Shown here in pieces: positions 59,701 through 64,000 of a stretch of 64,000 nucleotides of DNA. A program made the translations under genes and the position numbers. Each line of letters begins with the position of its first letter. Position 1 is the stretch's first letter. The stretch comes from Roseibacillus sp. (lineage in GTDB: Bacteria > Verrucomicrobiota > Verrucomicrobiia > Verrucomicrobiales > Akkermansiaceae): contig NZAC01000049.1 of NCBI GenBank assembly GCA_002686085.1, positions 1 to 64,000 of the forward strand, in the 5' to 3' direction. A model generated the notes under the pieces. It was not told the DNA's origin. It worked only from the letters and a program-made list of their open reading frames with translations, and ran no database searches.

Positions 59701-60522
59701 TTGGGTGAAAAAAATACGGTAGAGTTTCTCAAATCTCAGGTGGGCTCCGCCGGCGAAGTGCATCCTTCCGCGTTGTTCTCGATTTTGCAGCTTGCTCCGC
59801 AGGAGGGGACGCGGATCGCGGTAAGGGCCCTTGGCGAACTAGAAGACAGCGAAACGATCACGACTATTTTCAAGGACTTTACCAGTCGAGAGGGCGCGCC
59901 TGCGTTACTCGCGAGGGAGTTAGAGTCAGCTGATATCAAGGTCCAACAGGCAAAGAGGCTCCGTGAAGTCTGGGTCTCCACTGGGCTGGTTGCGAGAGAT
60001 TTAGAGTCTGTTCTTGATGATCTGACGGGAGCGGGATCAGAACAGAAATATGATGAGAGTATTATCAAGCGAATGGTTGCCGTGGCGAAAAAAGGAAGCG
60101 TTGAGCAGGGAAGAAAGATCTTTCATTCCTCGCAGGCAAGTTGCTCTGCTTGCCACAAGGCTGACCGAGGAGGAGAATCGTTGATCGGGCCGAATCTCAG
60201 TGCCGTGGGAAGTGGCCTCTTGCCGGATCGTATTGTCACTGAGGTTCTCTGGCCGCGCCGACAGGTCAAGGAGGGCTATGCCCTGAGCCGGATCATTACC
60301 CGGGATGGAAACGTTCAGCAGGGGTATATCCAGGCAAACCGTGATGAAAATCTGTTGTTACTCCGTGATTTTGCGACCAGTGCATTGTTTGAGATTCCGC
60401 GGGAAAGTATCCTGAGAGAGGAGCAGGTTGGGAGTCTTATGCCCCCCACAGCCGCAGGCTTGAAGGAAGAAGAGCTGGCGGATCTTTTCGCCTATCTCTT
60501 CTCGTTGGATGGAGAGGAGTAG
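56800..60522 (+). CDS. PVC-type dehydrogenase: degenerate SGNH-like domain / beta-propeller / HEAT repeats / C-terminal cytochrome c
   Basis: GFEVNLFADESLGVRNPLSVRWDASGRMYVACSDVYPQ; DGAIYIVDWYNPITCHQDDFYRHPERDKTHGRIWRV; CSACH at 60142..60156; GEEVLWPRRQVKEGY-type C-terminus. Track start is a TTG; exact start uncertain. Confidence 0.88.
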   Translation: MWVRIEVLSISTVKVVSHVGAIMAWMSVLLPAGAAEVLELRKGDVVAFVGGTDLIDIQKEGRLESALTMKWKENAPLFRDFAWDGDTVYHQSAERERWREEAFGNWDDQLKRAGATVVIAQFGKMESFDGEKRVDDFVEAYGNFLDRVGKGRRLVLLEPAPMQWKGAAERAALPAYVAAIVKLAKERKIPFVSGSGKDMVASFIEQLCGNPEPGGKAYELMCATVAEKHRLWCEYWRPANWKCIFGDDSRRIFAKAAYGLPSIQEEWASYPALIAEVEKAIFSGKPWTAPAAPELTGSGEAEIKKELDSFEVLEGFEVNLFADESLGVRNPLSVRWDASGRMYVACSDVYPQIEAGVKGYDRVIALRDTDHDGKADESVVFAEDLLIPTGMEVGPDRLYIGQGPDLLTLRDTDGDGISDERVTLLTGFGNGDSHQTSNSFVWSPGGELWWCQGDGIESRVETPFGVSSLFQAGAYRMRPRELRLDPLLDDFMGPGNPWGIAFDDFGQSFIIDGAGGVSFLTPASIPAKRRLRLPRIGNPGGYCGIDCLGAGNLPSEMQGQFVIGDYKKNQVSRFETKEDGAGFKLEWKSPLLRSKHRNFRPIDVKVGPDGAIYIVDWYNPITCHQDDFYRHPERDKTHGRIWRVTPIKGPVKPPVLLDASLTHLLEALKAPERWTRLKAKQVLATRKPEEVQEAVREWSRSPDLAGRDLLEAVSVLEWVGRPDEAVLGLLLASPDHRARAYGVRILGRWSQKLGNLHELLVKTARDSHPLVRMEAVLAAGQSSSAESVLVSAAAAESKRDRWIEYAFSQAVHHSKRFWLPALRAGQLNFAGVRGGLAAVLGASDSRGVLEEIRKILNGDRIEKEAWDGLALTLAALGEEDDLRVILNSDQISLALLQAMRERDRPEFDVMPPLGRALYHADPERRIAAVELAAHWKVKELYKPVRKFAEGIGVDSGLRDVALRSLGALGEKNTVEFLKSQVGSAGEVHPSALFSILQLAPQEGTRIAVRALGELEDSETITTIFKDFTSREGAPALLARELESADIKVQQAKRLREVWVSTGLVARDLESVLDDLTGAGSEQKYDESIIKRMVAVAKKGSVEQGRKIFHSSQASCSACHKADRGGESLIGPNLSAVGSGLLPDRIVTEVLWPRRQVKEGYALSRIITRDGNVQQGYIQANRDENLLLLRDFATSALFEIPRESILREEQVGSLMPPTAAGLKEEELADLFAYLFSLDGEE

Positions 60523-60761
60523 CTTACAGGGACAGTTCGGGGAGGGAGATGGAAGAAATAAATCGGGGTTTCCCAGATGAAAGCCTTTGGCGCGGCAAGG
60601 GCGCTTTTAGTCCTTAAATCACTAATAATGAGGGGATTGCGACTTCATTTTTGTCATAATGTGACTCCCAGGATACCGCCAGAGACGCACTTGGCGTAAT
60701 TTAAGAGAACAAATGATCCGTTCCGCCCGTCATATCTGATAGGAAATAGGACACAGAGAAC

Positions 60762-61451
60762 ATGAAGCCAATAAGAAGAATGATGATGGGGTTGGCCGCG
60801 GGCGCCCTGATGATAAGCGCGCAAGCAGCCGACAAGGTCGAACTTGAAGGAGCCTCAGTTGGAGTCTGGACCATGGATTTCGATGCTGCGGTAAAGCTGG
60901 CAGGAGAAAAGAAACTGCCTCTTATCTTGAATTTTACCGGTTCCGATTGGTGCGGATGGTGCAAATTGATGGATAAAAACGTTTTCGCGGAGGAGGCGTG
61001 GAAAACTTACGCGAAGGAGAAAGTGCTCCTGGTTACCCTTGATTTCCCGCAGGATAAGTCAGTTGTACCTGAAAAATACGTAGCCCGGAACAAGGCGCTG
61101 CAGGAAAAGTTTGGCGTAAGAGGTTACCCTACTTATGTCGTCCTTGATAACGACGGTGATACCAAGCTCGGGCAGCTTGGTGCGGGCCGGGAGAAGACAC
61201 CTTCCTCGTTTATTGAGGAATTCGAGGGTGTTGTCCGTATGAGTGCGGGGGCGATCGAGGCCTACGCCAAGGCTAATCCTGATAAAGCGGACGCTTACAA
61301 AGCGGCTATCGCGGAGTTCCAGACTGCCAATAAGGAACTCATGGACTGGATTGAGACAAAACCGAAGAGAACAGAAGAGAATACGAAGTTGTTTGAAGGT
61401 TTCAATAAGCGCATTTCGGAGGCCGAGGCCGCGCTCAAGGCCTTTAATTGA
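60762..61451 (+). CDS. Exported thioredoxin-family protein
   Basis: PLILNFTGSDWCGWCKLMDKNVFAEEAWKTYAKEKVLLVTLDFPQ; KFGVRGYPTYVVLDNDG. Confidence 0.92.
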   Translation: MKPIRRMMMGLAAGALMISAQAADKVELEGASVGVWTMDFDAAVKLAGEKKLPLILNFTGSDWCGWCKLMDKNVFAEEAWKTYAKEKVLLVTLDFPQDKSVVPEKYVARNKALQEKFGVRGYPTYVVLDNDGDTKLGQLGAGREKTPSSFIEEFEGVVRMSAGAIEAYAKANPDKADAYKAAIAEFQTANKELMDWIETKPKRTEENTKLFEGFNKRISEAEAALKAFN

Positions 61452-61477
61452 TCTCTTTCAAGGAAAGATAATCTTTG

Positions 61478-61528
61478 CGGGGAAGGCTCTACCGGATCAA
61501 TCCGGGTTCTGAGTCCTTCCCCGTTTTT
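61478..61528 (+). terminator. Rho-independent terminator after the thioredoxin-family gene
   Basis: CGGGGAAGG...CCTTCCCCG 9-bp stem with an internal CCGGAT-CA-ATCCGG stem, followed by TTTTT (61524..61528). Confidence 0.85.
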
Positions 61529-61681
61529 GTGTCCTCCGGGTGGGAAAATAGAGTCTCGTCTGTCCGCTCCGGTGTCTCTGGCGGGTAGCATGGAGGGGTG
61601 ATCTTATGAGGGGGAAGTGTGAAATAAGGGCTTTCCGGGGATGGTCAGATACTGCTTGATCCCCTCTGCAAACAGACACAC

Positions 61682-62749
61682 ATGAAAACGAACGTCTCAT
61701 TCCTCCCCGCCATTGTTACCTCGATCGCTCTGCTCGTTCCGGTTGCCGCGCAAGCAGCGGACAATAATAAAGTTTGGACTGATCCTGCAATTGCTGCAGA
61801 TGAGGATCCTGATTTCAGTATCCAGGGAGAATATGCCACCGAGGGTGCTGGTGCGCAGGTCATCGCTTTGGGGAATGGTCACTTTCAGGCCGTTCTTTAT
61901 CCGGGTGGTCTCCCTGGGGCAGGTTGGGACGGCAAGGGAAAGAGTCTGCTGGATGGTAAACTTGAGGGAGGAAAGGCGACCTTCGCCGCAGCATCTGGGA
62001 AGAAGCGCTACATGGCCGGTGGCGGAACGGAGTTCAGTGCCACGCGCAAGTTTCCGCCGGAAGGACACAAGGAGTATGACGGATCGATTGCTAACGGTTC
62101 TTTCCATCTCACTGCCAAGAGCGGCGAGAAAATGGCGCTGAAGAAGGTAGAACGTAAAAGTCCCACCCTAGGCGCCAAGGCTCCCAAAGGTGCAGTAGTG
62201 CTCTTTGATGGGAGTAATGTCGACCACTGGAAGAATGGCAAGATCACCGACGGCCTTCTGGGGGCGACGAATGCGATCAGTACAAAACTGTTCAGGGACT
62301 GCAAGATCCACGTTGAGTTCCGGACGCCTTATCGGCCGCATTCACGGTCACAGGGGCGGGGAAACAGCGGAGTTTACTACCAGGGGCGCTGGGAGACTCA
62401 GGTGCTCGATTCCTTTGGGCTCGAGGGACTGATGAATGAGTGTGGTGGAATCTATTCGATAGCCGCTTCCAAGCTTAACATGTGCCTGCCGCCTCTGACG
62501 TGGCAGACCTATGACGTCGAATATACTCACGCCAAGTTCGATAAGGACGGCAAGCGCACAGCATGGCCGCGTATGACAGTCAAGCTGAACGGGGTAACCG
62601 TTCACGATGACCAGGAGATGGGTAAAACCCATACCACGGCGGCTCCAGTAAGTGGTCCGCTCAAGCCGGAACTTGGGGGGCCAATCTTCCTGCAAAATCA
62701 CGGCAATCCTGTATTTTACCGGAACATCTGGGTCCTTGCAAAGGACTAG
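61682..62749 (+). CDS. DUF1080 protein with an extra N-terminal domain (paralogue of 51577..52623)
   Basis: GAQVIALGNGHFQAVLYPGGLPGAGWDGKGKSLLDGKLEG; GAVVLFDGSNVDHWKNGKI; NSGVYYQGRWETQVLDSFGLEG; NPVFYRNIWVLAKD. Confidence 0.9.
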   Translation: MKTNVSFLPAIVTSIALLVPVAAQAADNNKVWTDPAIAADEDPDFSIQGEYATEGAGAQVIALGNGHFQAVLYPGGLPGAGWDGKGKSLLDGKLEGGKATFAAASGKKRYMAGGGTEFSATRKFPPEGHKEYDGSIANGSFHLTAKSGEKMALKKVERKSPTLGAKAPKGAVVLFDGSNVDHWKNGKITDGLLGATNAISTKLFRDCKIHVEFRTPYRPHSRSQGRGNSGVYYQGRWETQVLDSFGLEGLMNECGGIYSIAASKLNMCLPPLTWQTYDVEYTHAKFDKDGKRTAWPRMTVKLNGVTVHDDQEMGKTHTTAAPVSGPLKPELGGPIFLQNHGNPVFYRNIWVLAKD

Positions 62750-62785
62750 ACCTCTCTGAGCAGGTAGATTTTCTGCTGTCGGTTG

Positions 62786-63379
62786 CTAGCGTTCGATCAG
62801 GATCTGGCAACCCACAGCCTCGGTCACCGCCGTGGCGGGCCTGCGTCCTGCCACGGCAGCCTGTAGGGCGTCTCTCAGTTCATGGCTGGTCGCCTCGGGT
62901 CTGCGTTTTCCGTAGGTCGCGTAGGTGTTGTCGATACGTCCGCGGTAGATTCGGCTTCCATCGGGAAGGTAGACGTGAGCCTCAGGAGTCACTTTGGCAG
63001 TGTGCTTTTCTGCAAGAGCCTGCTTTGAGTCGAGGATCACAGGGCTCACGACCTCATATTCTTTCGCGTGAGTCACGAGGGCACTTGGTTCTCCATCTGG
63101 GTCCGGATGGATCTGGTAGAACCGGATTCCCTTGGGTTCGTAGGTCTTGGCCAGACGCCTTAGCAAGGGTTGATAAAAGTTGGCGATCGGGCACGTGATA
63201 TCGACGTAGATAAATACGACAGCAACCGTCTTCTGTGACTTCGAGGGCTCGTGGACAATTCCATGAATATCCGTCATCTTCCCGATACCAGCATCCTGTC
63301 CAGGTTGAGCCCGGGTTAGATGAACTGAGAGCAGGAAGGAGAACAGAACGACCGGGAAAACTCCTCGTTGATTTCGCAT
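62786..63379 (-). CDS. Exported redoxin/thioredoxin-like protein
   Basis: VAVVFIYVDITCPIANFYQPLLRRLAKTYEPKGIRFYQIHPDPD; C-terminal EAVGCQILIER with a second Cys. Confidence 0.8.
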   Translation of the reverse strand: MRNQRGVFPVVLFSFLLSVHLTRAQPGQDAGIGKMTDIHGIVHEPSKSQKTVAVVFIYVDITCPIANFYQPLLRRLAKTYEPKGIRFYQIHPDPDGEPSALVTHAKEYEVVSPVILDSKQALAEKHTAKVTPEAHVYLPDGSRIYRGRIDNTYATYGKRRPEATSHELRDALQAAVAGRRPATAVTEAVGCQILIER

Positions 63380-63390
63380 GGGAAAAGATT

Positions 63391-64000
63391 CTATCGCCTG
63401 CGGAACCCTCTGAGCATGGAGTCGAGATACTTCTGAACCTCGGGCTGTTCGATCTTGTCCAGCGTTTTGTCGCCATCCTTGTCAAAGCGGTCGAAGATTC
63501 GGGAGCGCATCCGGCCCGGGACCTCGTCATATTGAATCAGTCCATCTCCGTTCTCATCATAGTTTTTCACATTGAGAAACGATCTTGAGGCCTTCTGGAT
63601 CGCATCTGCAGCGCTAGTGATGAGCTGAGCCCTCTGCGCGTCCTTGATTGCCTGAATCTTCTCATTGTTCTCGGGCACGACTATCAGGGTGACACTGCCC
63701 ATTTCGTCGTCAGACTCCTGCCCCCACGTGATACGCCGGGGAGGACTGTTGGGGTTTTCAGGGTTACTAGCTGAGTTGTCATAGACGAGGCGTGTCTTCA
63801 GGACGGTCCCCGCAGGTAGATCGAGAGGTTTCTCGAACTGATAACGGTCCTGCCAATCAAGATCCCAGTCATTGATATTCATCAGAGTGATCATCTTACC
63901 GTCTGGTAGGGTTGCGGTCATGATCATCGACTTACAGATGTAATGGGCATGGCCTCCAACCGAGACTGCTTTCACAGGGACTGGCAGGGTAATGCTGTCC
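63391..64000 (-). CDS. C-terminal part of an ascorbate-dependent copper type II monooxygenase-like protein fused to EF-hands; truncated at the right edge
   Basis: Frame open to base 64000 (...SITLPVPVKAVSVGGHAHYICKSM); HAH and DDEM match PHM CuM-site ligand motifs; DENGDGLIQYDE and DKDGDKTLDKIE are EF-hand loops. Confidence 0.8.
   Translation of the reverse strand, partial: DSITLPVPVKAVSVGGHAHYICKSMIMTATLPDGKMITLMNINDWDLDWQDRYQFEKPLDLPAGTVLKTRLVYDNSASNPENPNSPPRRITWGQESDDEMGSVTLIVVPENNEKIQAIKDAQRAQLITSAADAIQKASRSFLNVKNYDENGDGLIQYDEVPGRMRSRIFDRFDKDGDKTLDKIEQPEVQKYLDSMLRGFRRR

Noticed and set aside
1-64000. Prophage, transposon, defence island or biosynthetic cluster
   Set aside because: No integrase, transposase, phage structural, restriction/defence or NRPS/PKS genes seen in the ORF translations.

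Overview
This 64 kb window is bacterial and has no rRNA, tRNA, CRISPR, integrase or transposase that I can recognise. Gene content points to the PVC superphylum, most likely Verrucomicrobiota: four PSD1/DUF1501 gene pairs, three DUF1080 proteins, PVC-type dehydrogenases, sulfatases and a DUF1559-like pseudopilin. I call about 34 real CDSs; most other ORFs in the supplied track are antisense shadows. Core genes are ppc (PEP carboxylase), a DEAD-box RNA helicase and an AmpG/PAT-like MFS permease. The rest is mostly exported catabolic, redox or surface machinery: two sulfatases, a GH with two discoidin domains, esterases, a four-FAS1 protein, a 1656-aa DUF11-type surface protein with an adjacent beta-barrel carrying a (IPSAKG[T/A])n linker, a TSP3 calcium-repeat protein, and redox proteins. 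The observations I rate highest are: (1) two paralogous SGNH-like/beta-propeller/HEAT proteins that end in different redox modules, an azurin-type copper site in one and cytochrome c in the other, with the SGNH active site degraded in the cytochrome version; (2) ankyrin repeats inserted between transmembrane segments of an acyltransferase-3 protein; (3) four PSD1/DUF1501 pairs with different accessory modules and one noncanonical CX4CH motif; (4) a roughly 370-aa lectin-like block nested inside a DUF11-type repeat; (5) an ascorbate-dependent copper monooxygenase C-terminus fused to EF-hands at the right edge. All domain calls are by eye; no searches were run.
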